Shown: positions 16,423 through 25,805, numbered from the stretch's first letter. The stretch is 64,000 bases of DNA from JBJYKD01 sp049310025 (GCF_049310025.1 NZ_JBJYKD010000011.1:1-64000); one strand, 5' to 3'. The notes: a model not told the origin generated them from the letters alone. Made by a program: numbers and translations.

Positions 16423-16695
16423 ATGCGAGACGAAACCATTGAATGGCTCACCCAGGCAGAGTATGATATAGACACTGCACAGGTCTTGTTTGATACTGGC
16501 CGTCATCTCCGATAATCTCCCATCGTTTCCAAAATGGCATTCCGGAAAACGCGGGCGAAACTATAATGAGGATACTGCTCTATCAACATTTTAAGCTCAT
16601 CCGGATAACGTGTAGCCACTGCGGCAGTATTTAACCGAGTTATAAACCTTATTTGAGATTCAGACAACTTCGCTTCTATTACTCCCGCATCACCT
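16423..16695. pseudogene. rearranged remnants of a HEPN-domain gene
   Basis: Plus strand 16423-16515 encodes a 30-residue start of a HEPN protein (ETIEWLTQAEYDIDTAQVLF) that stops early. On the minus strand 16503-16695 encodes the C-terminal part of a HEPN domain, with ITRLNTAAVATRYPDELKML and a stop after DYRR. The two pieces face each other and meet near 16505, so an inversion within one gene or fusion of two remnants took place. HEPN proteins usually pair with MNT nucleotidyltransferases as toxin-antitoxin modules; no MNT gene is seen. The rest of 16244-16678 holds nothing I recognise. Confidence 0.55.
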
Positions 16696-17791
16696 TATTT
16701 CTGGAGTTCATATGCTTCTGCCACGCGTGGAGCACCAGGGACGCGGCGATGACGCCGTATGCGATGAAAGCCCTGAAATACTCCCCTATCTGGGCATCTC
16801 CGAACAGGTTCTTTCCGGCAAAGGGAGAGATGATGAACAGCGTGTGGAACAAGAGCGTGCCTATAACGGCCTCGCCGATGGTGGCTCTGGTGACGGATGC
16901 ACCACCCACCAGAAGGGCTGCTATTGAAAACATGCCCACCTGCTCGTGGCTGAAATAGGTGTTCAGGGTTCCGATATTCTGCAGGAAAATAATCTGCCCC
17001 CATGCGGCCAGGACCGTCGAGATGGAAATGGCGATAATCCTGGTCCTGTCCACATTTATTCCCGCAACCCCGGCCACATGCATATCCTGGCCCAGCGCCC
17101 TGAAATCCTGACCAAGCTTTGTTTTTATTATAAACTTTGTAAACGCACACAGTCCGGCCACAACCAGCAGTGTCGCCACGGGTACGTTAATCCCAAGGAT
17201 TTCTGGTTTTATCAAATTGTCCAGGGAGTACTGAATCAGCTTGAGGTCTATGGCGTTTTTCAGGCCGACGCCGCCCTTCAAGACTATTTCAGGATTTTTT
17301 ACGGGTATGACGGTCCCTATAAATGTGAGAAAAACCAGCTGGTAGAGGCCGTTGGCAAAATAGCCGAGTATGAGGCTTGTGATCATCTCCCTGCCCTTTG
17401 TTTTGTTCAGTATGCTGCCCGTGGCACGGCCGAAAAGCAGCGCAAAAGGCGTGGAAAACACAACGGCCAGCACAAGACCCTCAAATCCCCCGATGTCCAG
17501 AAACTTTACGGTTATTAATCCTATTTGCCCCGCCATGGCGCCTATCACCAGAGCGAAGTTCAATCCCATGCCGGCTATGACGGGAATTATGAGCGACAGC
17601 ACCAGAAACAGGTTTCTGCTCAATCTCACCACCAGTTCATTTATTATGTAATTTGCTTTCAGGCCCGAGGCGTATATTCCGCCCAGACATATGACCAGAA
17701 AGAGCAGCGGCACCGCATTGTTTGTGATGGCGCCCGTAAAGTCAAACCTTTGTTTTTGCGTTTTACCGCTTATGCCGGTCTGTATGCTCAT
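16679..17791 (-). CDS. ABC transporter permease (second membrane subunit, BPL_transp_2 type)
   Basis: A 370-residue inner-membrane permease with about ten hydrophobic segments, of the branched-chain amino acid/ribose/nucleoside permease superfamily; GFEGLVLAVVFSTPFALLFG and SIAALLVGGASVTRATIGEA correspond to conserved regions. It overlaps the other permease gene by 4 bp (ATGA). With that gene, the double-ATPase gene and the lipoprotein gene it forms a complete importer similar to the BmpA-type nucleoside systems. No terminator is obvious after it. Substrate unknown. Confidence 0.85.
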   Translation of the reverse strand: MSIQTGISGKTQKQRFDFTGAITNNAVPLLFLVICLGGIYASGLKANYIINELVVRLSRNLFLVLSLIIPVIAGMGLNFALVIGAMAGQIGLITVKFLDIGGFEGLVLAVVFSTPFALLFGRATGSILNKTKGREMITSLILGYFANGLYQLVFLTFIGTVIPVKNPEIVLKGGVGLKNAIDLKLIQYSLDNLIKPEILGINVPVATLLVVAGLCAFTKFIIKTKLGQDFRALGQDMHVAGVAGINVDRTRIIAISISTVLAAWGQIIFLQNIGTLNTYFSHEQVGMFSIAALLVGGASVTRATIGEAVIGTLLFHTLFIISPFAGKNLFGDAQIGEYFRAFIAYGVIAASLVLHAWQKHMNSRNKVMRE

Positions 17792-18834
17792 GAATCGCTC
17801 CCTCCCGCCTTCGTCAGTGCGTACAAAATAACTCCGTTGCTCACAATAAGCCTTATGACTTCGGAGAGGTTGCCCTCGGGCATCATCTTGTTTATCACCG
17901 GCAGCGAAATAGTCAAAAGAGTCTGGAACAGCACGGTGCCTGTTACCACATTGGAGATGCTGGCTTTTTTGGCAGTGGCGCCGCCGATGAGTATGGCGGA
18001 TATGGCCACAAAGGGCATCATCAGCGGACCGGTGTAGAGCTGAAAGAAGCCGAAGCTCTGGGCGTATACCAGAATTCCTATGCCGCCTGTGATCATTGAC
18101 AGCATAGTGCCGATTATTCTCTGTCTGTCCACATTGATGCCGTTGGCCGCCGCAAATCTCGGATTGTCACCGGCCGCCATCATCGCAACTCCGGTCTTCG
18201 ATTTTAGAAACAGCCCCATCAGCAGGCATCCGAGGGCAAAAAACAGCAGGGTTCCCGTGGGCACCGGTTCCCCCAGAAGCTTAAAGGAAAGGAAGCCGTC
18301 CAGGACCTTGTGAAATTTCCCCGCCAGCGCGATGGTAGTCCTCAAGCCGCGCCCCCCTATGGCCCATATCATATCCGGATTTTTGAAAGGCAGCAGCAGC
18401 CACCCTATGCACATCAGGGAAACGATGGAAAATCCCATATAGGTTCCCACCGTCATTTCATCGCCCTTGACTCTGTTTAAAAGAAGGCCGTAAGCGTACC
18501 CGGCAACGGCGGAAACCGGTATGGAAATTAAAACCGCCGCTATGAAAGCCGTCATACCGGTCAGCTTCAATTCGATGCTGATGCAGCCAGCCAGCAAACC
18601 GCACAATATCCCTATGGACAGCCCGAAGTTCAATCCCGTCCCTGATACGATACCTGGCACCATGGCCAGCACCAGTATGCCGTTCATACCCACCCTTACC
18701 AGCGAGTCTTTAAGGAGTCCGGGCACATTCTGTTTTTGTACGACCGCCAGGGCGCACAGCAAAGTCAGAAACATCGTAATCAATATTTTCGGGTAGTCGT
18801 ACCTGTCCGTAATTTTCTTCCACAATTCCTTCAC
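17788..18834 (-). CDS. ABC transporter permease (first membrane subunit, BPL_transp_2 type)
   Basis: A 348-residue permease, paralogous in fold to the one downstream, with LNFGLSIGILCGLLAG and SAILIGGATAKKASISNVVTG as matching regions. I chose the GTG at 18834 since AAGGAGG lies nine bases upstream; an in-frame TTG three codons earlier touches the ribosome site itself. It begins 17 bp after the ATPase gene ends and overlaps the next permease. Confidence 0.85.
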   Translation of the reverse strand: MKELWKKITDRYDYPKILITMFLTLLCALAVVQKQNVPGLLKDSLVRVGMNGILVLAMVPGIVSGTGLNFGLSIGILCGLLAGCISIELKLTGMTAFIAAVLISIPVSAVAGYAYGLLLNRVKGDEMTVGTYMGFSIVSLMCIGWLLLPFKNPDMIWAIGGRGLRTTIALAGKFHKVLDGFLSFKLLGEPVPTGTLLFFALGCLLMGLFLKSKTGVAMMAAGDNPRFAAANGINVDRQRIIGTMLSMITGGIGILVYAQSFGFFQLYTGPLMMPFVAISAILIGGATAKKASISNVVTGTVLFQTLLTISLPVINKMMPEGNLSEVIRLIVSNGVILYALTKAGGSDS

Positions 18835-18850
18835 GCTACACAACCTCCTT

Positions 18851-20443
18851 CTAGCGAGAAGCGCATTCGCCGGCCATCATCAAACCGAAATCCACATCCG
18901 GACTCGTCGGGGCCAGGATGCCCTGCAGCGTTCCGTTATAGATGACGGCAATCCTGTCGCAGATGGACCTCAATTCCCCAAGTTCACTGGAGGTCATCAC
19001 AATTGTCATGCCCAGTTCTTTATTCAATTTGACCAGGAGGTCAAGCACAAGCCTCTTGGCACCTATGTCGATGCCCCTGGTGGGTTCCGACACAAACAAT
19101 ATTTTTGGCTCAAGGGTAAGGGCCCTGGCTAAGCAAACCTTCTGCTGGTTGCCCCCGCTCAGCGTCCTTGCTGGCTGGGCGGGCCCGGTACACCTTATGT
19201 CCAGGTCCTTTATCATCTTGAGAGCATGGTCTCGTATGGCCCTTTCATCCATCATCTTTAATCTTTTTATGCCGGCCAGAGGTTTTATAAATTTGTTCTG
19301 GACCTGCATGCCTGTCATGACGATGTTCAGCTCTATGGACGTGTCAAGCAGCAATCCCACGCCCCTTCTGTCCTCGGAAACAAAAGCCAGACCTCTTTCA
19401 ATGGCCCTTCTGGGGTTGTTGAGTTCCAGCCTGTTGCCATTTATCAAGACTTCACCGGCGGCCGGGTATAATCCCATAATCCCGTTGGCTATGCCCAGTT
19501 TGCCCTGGCCCGCCAGACCGCCTATTCCCAGTATCTCCCCCTTTTTTATCTCCAGATTCAGGCCTTTTACAGCCTCGCCGGGCATATCCACGTACAGATT
19601 TTTCATGGACATAATCACTTCTTCCGCAGCATTTTTATTTTTCGCCTCATACTGAATTCTTTCTATCTTTCTCCCAACCATCAGCTGAGCGATTTTCTCC
19701 AGGGTCGCCTCGCCTCTGATCATCCGGTCCACCTGCTCGCCGTCCCTCAATACCGTAATTCTGTCTGCAACGGTAAGCACTTCGTCCAGCCGGTGGGTGA
19801 TAAACAGTATACCGATACCCCTGGAAGCCAGCCTCCGCATGGCATCCAGGAGCCTGCCGGCTTCACTTTCCGTTAAAACCGCGGTGGGCTCGTCAAATAC
19901 CAGTAGCTTTATGTTCTGCTTGTCGATTTCCCTGGCTATTTCCACAAACTGCATATAACCCACGGGCAACCCGGCTACGGGGAGCCGGTCGTCCACATTC
20001 ATGCCCAATTCATTCAGCGCTCTTTGCGCGTCTGTCCTCATGGCGTCTATGTCCAGAAATTTCAGGGCCGGCCCGAATATTCTGCTTATGATGTTGTTCC
20101 TGGTTATTTCTCTGTTGAGTTTAATATTCTCCGTTATGTTAAAACCCGGAAGCAGCATGAATTCCTGGTGCACCATGCCTATACCCAGGTCCATGGCGTC
20201 TTTCGGAGATTTTATATCCACGGTTTTTCCGTCAAATATAATTTCTCCGCCGAATCCTCCCGTACTGTTTATGACGGGCATTCCAAATATGATGTTCATT
20301 AATGTGGTTTTGCCCGCTCCGTTTTCCCCCACCAGTGCGTGGATTTCTCCGGCTCTCACCGTCATGCTGACGCCTTTTAAAACTCTATTGCCAAAGAACT
20401 CCTTCTCAATATTCCTCATTTCAAGGATGTTCTTTGCCTCCAT
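18851..20443 (-). CDS. ABC transporter ATP-binding protein with two nucleotide-binding domains
   Basis: A 530-residue tandem ATPase of the sugar/nucleoside (RbsA/MglA/YufO-like) type. The first domain has Walker A GENGAGKTT and Walker B LLVFDEPTAVL; the second has GLAGQGKLGIANGIMG in the Walker A place, signature LSGGNQQKVCLARAL and SEPTRGIDIGAK. Degenerate Walker A in one domain is common in this group. The ATG at 20443 has GGAGG seven bases before it. It follows the binding-lipoprotein gene after a stem-loop and precedes both permeases. Confidence 0.9.
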   Translation of the reverse strand: MEAKNILEMRNIEKEFFGNRVLKGVSMTVRAGEIHALVGENGAGKTTLMNIIFGMPVINSTGGFGGEIIFDGKTVDIKSPKDAMDLGIGMVHQEFMLLPGFNITENIKLNREITRNNIISRIFGPALKFLDIDAMRTDAQRALNELGMNVDDRLPVAGLPVGYMQFVEIAREIDKQNIKLLVFDEPTAVLTESEAGRLLDAMRRLASRGIGILFITHRLDEVLTVADRITVLRDGEQVDRMIRGEATLEKIAQLMVGRKIERIQYEAKNKNAAEEVIMSMKNLYVDMPGEAVKGLNLEIKKGEILGIGGLAGQGKLGIANGIMGLYPAAGEVLINGNRLELNNPRRAIERGLAFVSEDRRGVGLLLDTSIELNIVMTGMQVQNKFIKPLAGIKRLKMMDERAIRDHALKMIKDLDIRCTGPAQPARTLSGGNQQKVCLARALTLEPKILFVSEPTRGIDIGAKRLVLDLLVKLNKELGMTIVMTSSELGELRSICDRIAVIYNGTLQGILAPTSPDVDFGLMMAGECASR

Positions 20444-20490
20444 CGGCCATCCTCCTTGCCGCAAGTTGAGTCCGCCGCGTGCCACGTACA

Positions 20491-20517
20491 AAGGGTTGCC
20501 GCGTCGCGGCAACCCTT
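20491..20517 (-). promoter_or_regulatory. intercistronic stem-loop between binding-protein and ATPase genes
   Basis: A perfect inverted repeat of 13 bases per arm (arms 20491-20503 and 20505-20517), with no long T-tract after it on the minus strand. In binding-protein-dependent operons such hairpins protect the upstream message or allow partial read-through, so the lipoprotein is made in excess over the membrane parts. Confidence 0.7.
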
Positions 20518-20536
20518 CAGCACCCCTATACGGCAG

Positions 20537-21700
20537 TTAGAATGTTATGAAGTCGCTAAGTATCATATAGAAGTTGTCATACTTAACATCGTTTCCGTCT
20601 TTATCCTTGCCCGTGTAGGTATTAAATGTTATTTTATATCCGCCGGCAATTTCCGACAATATTTTTTTCAATGCATCAGCATCGTTTTTGCTTGTAATCT
20701 TGCCTTCGCACCACTGCTTTGCGTATTCGACGCCGGCCTCGACTTCCATCATTGCCAGCGGTACCGGCCATGTGGAGAACCTCCCGGTGCCGCCCTTTTC
20801 GGCTATCTCGGCTTTAATCTGCTCAATCAGGTAATCTACATCCCCTTCGTGGCCCTTAACATCAATGCCAAGTGCTCCGGGATACCCGTGGTACGGGCTC
20901 GGACAGCACTGCTGGGCGAAAATGGCGCCCGTTTCAAGACACGCTTTGATAAGCGGCTCCTGCATGGCACAGTTGGTGCTGAAAAAGTTGGTATCCTTTC
21001 CGTATTCCTGGACCTTCCTCGGGACATCTTCCAGTATGAACTGCTGTGCTCCGGGCACTCCGGCGTCCCCCGTCGGATCCGGCGCCGTGGCGTCGACGAA
21101 TTTTATGCCAAGCTTTTCACATTCGGACTTGAATATTTCCCTTCTCTGGGCAAGCAGCGGGTACGACATGTGTCTCGGGAATGAATAATGCACAAAGGTA
21201 GTAGCCCCCATTTTCCTGGCCTGGGCCGGGATGGTATACCCCATCGCCAGCTCGTCGCCCTGCATAACAATATCGGCTTTTTTGGCGATCATGTCCGGGT
21301 CTTCGCCCGGAGTGCCGGCTATAAGCAGCACGTCGGGCCGCGCTTCCCTGACCTTTTCAAAGGCCGCGCATGCTCCGGGTATGGCCTGGACCATGACCAG
21401 CGCTTTTACATCGGGATCCGAAACCAGCGACAGAGCATTGGCGATAACCGTTTCCTGTTCTTTTGTAAAGTTGTCGGGATACGTCTGCGTAACAACTATA
21501 TCGGGATACTTCTTTGCCATTTTTTCAGCAGCCCTGAATTCCTCTTCATTTTGAGAAACGGTGCTGGTGTAAACGGCGATTTTAAATTTCTTTCCATCCG
21601 ACCGTCCGGCCGACCCATCATCCGTGCCCGGCGATGGCCTGCCGCAGGATGCAAGCCCGAAAACCATTAAAACCATCAGAAAAGCCAGTACTTTTTTCAT
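20537..21700 (-). CDS. substrate-binding lipoprotein of ABC transporter (DUF3798)
   Basis: A 387-residue lipoprotein: signal peptide MKKVLAFLMVLMVFGLASC with lipobox LASC, a low-complexity linker, then a periplasmic-binding-protein type I fold starting KKFKIAVYTSTVSQNEEEF. The sequence is of the DUF3798 group found beside this kind of ABC permease pair. It has several cysteines near SPYHGYPG (IFAQQCCPSP). The ATG at 21700 is preceded by GGGAGG. It is first in the importer operon; the 452 bp upstream (21701-22152) is very AT-rich, includes a TTGACA on the minus strand near 21840, and has no recognisable gene. Ligand unknown. Confidence 0.82.
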   Translation of the reverse strand: MKKVLAFLMVLMVFGLASCGRPSPGTDDGSAGRSDGKKFKIAVYTSTVSQNEEEFRAAEKMAKKYPDIVVTQTYPDNFTKEQETVIANALSLVSDPDVKALVMVQAIPGACAAFEKVREARPDVLLIAGTPGEDPDMIAKKADIVMQGDELAMGYTIPAQARKMGATTFVHYSFPRHMSYPLLAQRREIFKSECEKLGIKFVDATAPDPTGDAGVPGAQQFILEDVPRKVQEYGKDTNFFSTNCAMQEPLIKACLETGAIFAQQCCPSPYHGYPGALGIDVKGHEGDVDYLIEQIKAEIAEKGGTGRFSTWPVPLAMMEVEAGVEYAKQWCEGKITSKNDADALKKILSEIAGGYKITFNTYTGKDKDGNDVKYDNFYMILSDFITF

Positions 21701-22152
21701 TATTCGTTTCCTCCCTTCAGTAATTTGATTCCAGATCATCCGGGAAATGCCGGTCCCCCGGACTAATCCGCATGTAATTATCAGCGCCTTTATACAGAGA
21801 CTCCGTAGTAAGAATTCAACTGATATATAAGTTGTCAATATTGTTTGTATATATTATATGTTTTATTTTTTATTATATGTGTTTGAAATAATGTTGTATT
21901 TATATATAAATATATTTTTTGAAAAATTTAAGGAAGAGATAAGGCTTATACCCAGGATATTATGCAGCAGAATGCCTGCTTTCAAATGAAGATTATATTC
22001 GGACGGGGTCCCGGCACTCTTGATATGCTTTATGCCGTGATGCGACGGTCTAAAATCATCATCGAGCAAAACCATCGCCGCTTTTACGCTGTTAAGCAAG
22101 AAGCGCGGGGGCCGGGCTGCCCCGGACGGTAGGCATCTGAGCCCGGCTATGT

Positions 22153-24033
22153 TTATTTCCTCCACAGCGGCATTTTGACTATGCGGTGATTGCCGGAGTC
22201 GGCCACCCAAAGGAAGCCTTCATCATCGACGGCCAGGTCCCTGGGGAAATAAAATCCGCTTTGTCCGGTGCCAAACCCTCCGATGGATTTCACAAAATTG
22301 CCGTCCATATCAAAAACTTCAATCCTGTGGGCCAGGGTGTCTGAAACGTATATGAGTCCCCTTTCCCCGTCCACGGCTATTCCATCGGGTCCCCGGGTAT
22401 CCCCTTCGCCGTTTTCGACGGCGAATTTGCCGTCGCCTTCCCCGGGCCCGCCGAATTCCAAAAGTTTTTTGCCCCCGGCGGAAAAAACGGCCACCCTTGC
22501 CTCTTCCGGCAGGACCACATAGATTTTCCCCTTTTTATCCGCGGCGATGGCCCCCGGGGCCTTTACTTCGAAGCCCCCCGAGTATCTGCCGCCGGGGGAT
22601 ATTTTCTGAATGCGATCGTTGTAGGTGTCGCTTACATAAAGATAGCCGTCGGGGCCGGCCGCCATGCCGGCTGGGCCGGAAATGATCCCGTACATATTCA
22701 GCACACCGAAATCGCCGGGGTTTTCTCCACGCCCCCCGAAACTGGTCAGAAAAACAGCCTTTCTATCATAAACCGATATAATATCAAGGTCCAGCAGGTA
22801 TATCTTATCCTTCAGAAAAACCGCATCCCTCGGACCGAAAAAGCCGCCGGAGCCGTAACCGGGAAGGAGCTCGCTTTCAAACCTTCCCGTTTTGTCAAAG
22901 ACCACCACCCTGTTGTTCAGGTTGTCGAAGGAATAGGGGTCCCCTCCTACGGCCAGAACCCGGTCTTCGAAGACTTCCAGATTGTGAGGATATATGAATT
23001 CCCCGCTGTGCCCACCTTTGATCGCGTACACCTCGCTGTCGCCGGAAAATACTTTCACCTGGTGACGGTCGCCAAACGCCACCAGAATGGCACCGCCGTA
23101 GCCTCCGGCCACGCTCAAAAATCCGGTGCTTTCGGATGAATAGTCTTCAAAATCCGCCACCTTCACCGCCTTGCCCCCCGCGGTAAGTTTTTTAAGGGCC
23201 GGCGACGAGGTTATGACATATATTTCCCCCCTGTCGTTTACGGCCACGTCCTGGGGGCTCTCTTCTCCCATGGGGAATGCCTTTACAAAATTACCCTCGG
23301 AGTCGAACTCCTGAACGCGGTTGTTCAGGGTATCCGCCACGTAAATATGGCCCCTGCCGTCCGCCGCAATGCCGCTGGGACCAACGTAAAACTCCGACCC
23401 GGCCGCCCCGAATTCTCCCTCCGCCTCACCGCTTTTGCCGAAGTGGGAAACTTTTCCGCCTGGAGAAAATCTGTAGACCCTGTCAAAGCTCAGTACCAGC
23501 AGGTTTCCTTCGGGGTCCACGGCCAGGCTCCGGGGGTGAAAATCCTCGACGGGCTGGATTTTTTGCAGCAGTTTACCTTGGCCGTATTTAAAAACGGCCT
23601 TCAGTCCCAGGTCAGCCACGTAGACATGGCCGTCACCGTCCACCGCCACATCCACCGGCTGCGCCTCCGGAGACTCCTGGGGGGCGAATTTAAACCGGAA
23701 ATTGCCCTGCCGGTCGAAGACCTTTACAAGCCCTCCTGTGGAATACAGGTCCAGCACATATGTATTCCCCTCGCTGTCCTGGCTTGCCGCCGCCGGAAAC
23801 CCAAGATTTTCGTCTTTTATGCCGTATATGGCCCCCTCGAAAAGCGAACCGCCGTCGCCGGGCAGGCCGCCGGCATCGCCCCGCTGCCCGTCATCCCCGG
23901 GGGTCTGGCTCCGGGCGGGAGGCGGGTTCGCGGACCCCCCGTTCTCCTCGGCGGACCTTTTCCCGCACCCCGCCGGGAGTAAAAACAGAGAAAGCACCAG
24001 TAAAGTTATAAGTGCCGCTTTATATTTTTTCAA
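22153..24033 (-). CDS. NHL-repeat beta-propeller lipoprotein
   Basis: A 626-residue secreted lipoprotein. The signal peptide ends in LLPAGC (lipobox), followed by a Gly/Pro/Asp-rich linker to about residue 60. The rest consists of about ten NHL-type repeats with the recurring pattern PxGIAVDxxGxIYVADTxNxRIQxF, for example GPSGIAADGRGHIYVADTLN and GPAGMAAGPDGYLYVSDTYN, enough for two six-bladed propellers or part of them. Start is TTG with a weak ribosome site. NHL propellers bind proteins or carbohydrates at the cell surface; no specific role can be read. Neighbours give no clear partner. Confidence 0.82.
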   Translation of the reverse strand: MKKYKAALITLLVLSLFLLPAGCGKRSAEENGGSANPPPARSQTPGDDGQRGDAGGLPGDGGSLFEGAIYGIKDENLGFPAAASQDSEGNTYVLDLYSTGGLVKVFDRQGNFRFKFAPQESPEAQPVDVAVDGDGHVYVADLGLKAVFKYGQGKLLQKIQPVEDFHPRSLAVDPEGNLLVLSFDRVYRFSPGGKVSHFGKSGEAEGEFGAAGSEFYVGPSGIAADGRGHIYVADTLNNRVQEFDSEGNFVKAFPMGEESPQDVAVNDRGEIYVITSSPALKKLTAGGKAVKVADFEDYSSESTGFLSVAGGYGGAILVAFGDRHQVKVFSGDSEVYAIKGGHSGEFIYPHNLEVFEDRVLAVGGDPYSFDNLNNRVVVFDKTGRFESELLPGYGSGGFFGPRDAVFLKDKIYLLDLDIISVYDRKAVFLTSFGGRGENPGDFGVLNMYGIISGPAGMAAGPDGYLYVSDTYNDRIQKISPGGRYSGGFEVKAPGAIAADKKGKIYVVLPEEARVAVFSAGGKKLLEFGGPGEGDGKFAVENGEGDTRGPDGIAVDGERGLIYVSDTLAHRIEVFDMDGNFVKSIGGFGTGQSGFYFPRDLAVDDEGFLWVADSGNHRIVKMPLWRK

Positions 24034-24180
24034 TGGTCTGAACCCGGTTTTATGATGATTTATCGTAGAAAAGCAAACCGGGTTTCCCCTCCTTTCTCTT
24101 CCCCCATCATCATTTTTTATATGCCCCGTCGATTTATTATACCATAATATAGACGGCGATGAATTTAAAAAAGTTCCATA

Positions 24181-24211
24181 AAAAATAAAAAAAGCGGAAA
24201 TTTTTCCGCTT
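24181..24211 (-). terminator. Rho-independent terminator of the Zn-protease gene
   Basis: On the minus strand a stem AAGCGGAAA/TTTCCGCTT is followed by TTTTTTATTTTT, just after the stop of the gene at 24227. Confidence 0.85.
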
Positions 24212-24226
24212 GAATAGAAGACGTTT

Positions 24227-24925
24227 TTAACTTCTGTCGTCCCTGTATATCCCCATCAGAGCCAGCAGGCGCAGAAGCTGCATAACCGCCATGACGGTGG
24301 CCGCCACATAGGTGAGGGCCGCGGCGCCAAGGACCCTGCGAATGGGTTCCGACTCGCCGGTTCCTATAAACCCGTGGCCTTCCAGCACCGCCACCGCCCT
24401 GTTGCTGGCATTGTACTCCACCGGCAGGGTTATGAACTGGAATAGAACCGCCGCTGAAAAGAACAGGATCCCCAGACTCATCAGGCTCTCCGCCCTTAAA
24501 AGCAGACCGATGAAAAACAGGGGGAAAGCCAGCTGGGAGCCGAAGCCCGCCACGGGCACTATGGAATTCCTGATGGCCAGCGGGGCGTAACCCTGCTGGT
24601 GCTGTATGGCGTGCCCGCACTCATGGGCGGCCACGCCCTGGGCCGCCAGGGACCTGCCGTTATACACATCGGGGGAAAGTTTCAGCACCCTGCGCCTGGG
24701 GTCGTAAAAATCCGAAAGCCTCCCGCCGGTCATCTCCACGGAAACATCGTATATGCCGTTTAAGCGCAATATCTCCCGGGCCACTTCGGCGCCGGTCATG
24801 CCGTTTTTCGCCGGAACCTGCAGGTACCTCTCAAAAGTGGAACTCACCCTGGCCTGGGCGTATATGGCCAGCAGCAGCGCCGGAAGCAGTATAATCATCG
24901 TCGGGTCCCAGTATAGAGGAAACAT
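24227..24925 (-). CDS. YugP-type membrane zinc metallopeptidase
   Basis: A 232-residue membrane protease of the YugP family (neutral zinc metallopeptidase 2). The zinc motif is HECGHAIQHQ (near residue 117), flanked by an N-terminal helix (DPTMIILLPALLLAIYAQ) and three or four C-terminal helices; the third ligand is probably E in VEYNASNRA. I start it at ATG 24925, preceded by AAGGAGG; longer in-frame extension has no similarity. It has its own terminator. It lies just after ricT, at the border of the accessory region. Substrates of the family are unknown. Confidence 0.88.
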   Translation of the reverse strand: MFPLYWDPTMIILLPALLLAIYAQARVSSTFERYLQVPAKNGMTGAEVAREILRLNGIYDVSVEMTGGRLSDFYDPRRRVLKLSPDVYNGRSLAAQGVAAHECGHAIQHQQGYAPLAIRNSIVPVAGFGSQLAFPLFFIGLLLRAESLMSLGILFFSAAVLFQFITLPVEYNASNRAVAVLEGHGFIGTGESEPIRRVLGAAALTYVAATVMAVMQLLRLLALMGIYRDDRS

Positions 24926-24998
24926 TAAATCACCCTCCTTCAGGATATACCCTCTACAGGTATCTATATCTCTATAATATATCCTATGCGCCATTCCG

Positions 24999-25805
24999 TC
25001 AAGACTCCCTGGCGTCCACTTCTTCGGCCGGAAACTCCTCAATCTCCCCGTTTTCCACCAGCTTAACTTTAACCGTTGACTTCTGCTTTGAAGCGCCCAC
25101 AACGACACCGTCGCCTTTGGGAGTCACCACCGCCGTCCCCGTTTCGGGGAGCCCGGCGTCGCAGGCCTCGTAACAGTCGCACTCGAATTTGAGGCAGCAC
25201 ATGAGCCGCCCGCAAAGGCCGGAAATCTTGGCGGGATTCAGGGAAAGGTTCTGCTGCTTTGCCATTTTTATAGAAACGGGGTCAAAATCCCCCAGAAAGG
25301 TGTTACAGCACACCACCCTTCCGCAGGGCCCGATGCCCCCCAGGCACTTGGCTTCATCCCTTACGCCGATCTGTCGCAGCTCTATGCGGGTTCTAAACAC
25401 CGACGCCAGGTCTTTGACTAGTTCCCTGAAATCCACGCGGCCGTCGGCGGTAAAGTAGAAAATGAGCTTGCTGTTGTCAAAGGTATACTCCACGTCCACC
25501 AGCTTCATGTCGAGGCCGTGTTTTTCTATCTTTTTCAGGGCTATTTCCTCCGCTTCTTTTGCTTTTCTCCTGTTTTCCTCGACCCTTGCTTCGTCTTCGG
25601 GCGTGGCCTTGCGCATCACGTCCTTTAGGGGTGCTATGATATCCTCTTCCTTCACATCCTTGGGCCCTATAACCACCTCGCCGTACTCCACGCCCCGGCT
25701 GGTCTCCACGATGACCTTGTCACCGACGGAAAGCTCCAAAGCTCCCGGATTGAAATAATATACCTTCCCCGCTTTTTTGAATCTGACGCCCACAACAGTT
25801 ACCAT
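24999..25805 (-). CDS. ricT: PSP1-domain protein RicT (YaaT)
   Basis: A 268-residue cytoplasmic protein with the PSP1 C-terminal domain and the typical cysteine set CLGGIGPCGRVVCC and SGLCGRLMCCLKFECD. In Bacillus it acts with RicA (YmcA) and RicF (YlbF) in a [4Fe-4S] complex that aids RNase Y-dependent mRNA processing and sporulation/biofilm control. It follows holB by one base, as in Bacillus (tmk-darA-yaaR-holB-ricT). AGGAGGTG precedes the ATG. The gene that follows in Bacillus (yabA) is absent here and accessory DNA starts. Confidence 0.93.
   Translation of the reverse strand: MVTVVGVRFKKAGKVYYFNPGALELSVGDKVIVETSRGVEYGEVVIGPKDVKEEDIIAPLKDVMRKATPEDEARVEENRRKAKEAEEIALKKIEKHGLDMKLVDVEYTFDNSKLIFYFTADGRVDFRELVKDLASVFRTRIELRQIGVRDEAKCLGGIGPCGRVVCCNTFLGDFDPVSIKMAKQQNLSLNPAKISGLCGRLMCCLKFECDCYEACDAGLPETGTAVVTPKGDGVVVGASKQKSTVKVKLVENGEIEEFPAEEVDARES

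Noticed and set aside
21863..22210. 115-codon minus-strand frame between the NHL and DUF3798 genes
   Set aside because: It overlaps the end of the NHL gene, has AT-rich low-complexity ending and matches nothing I know.
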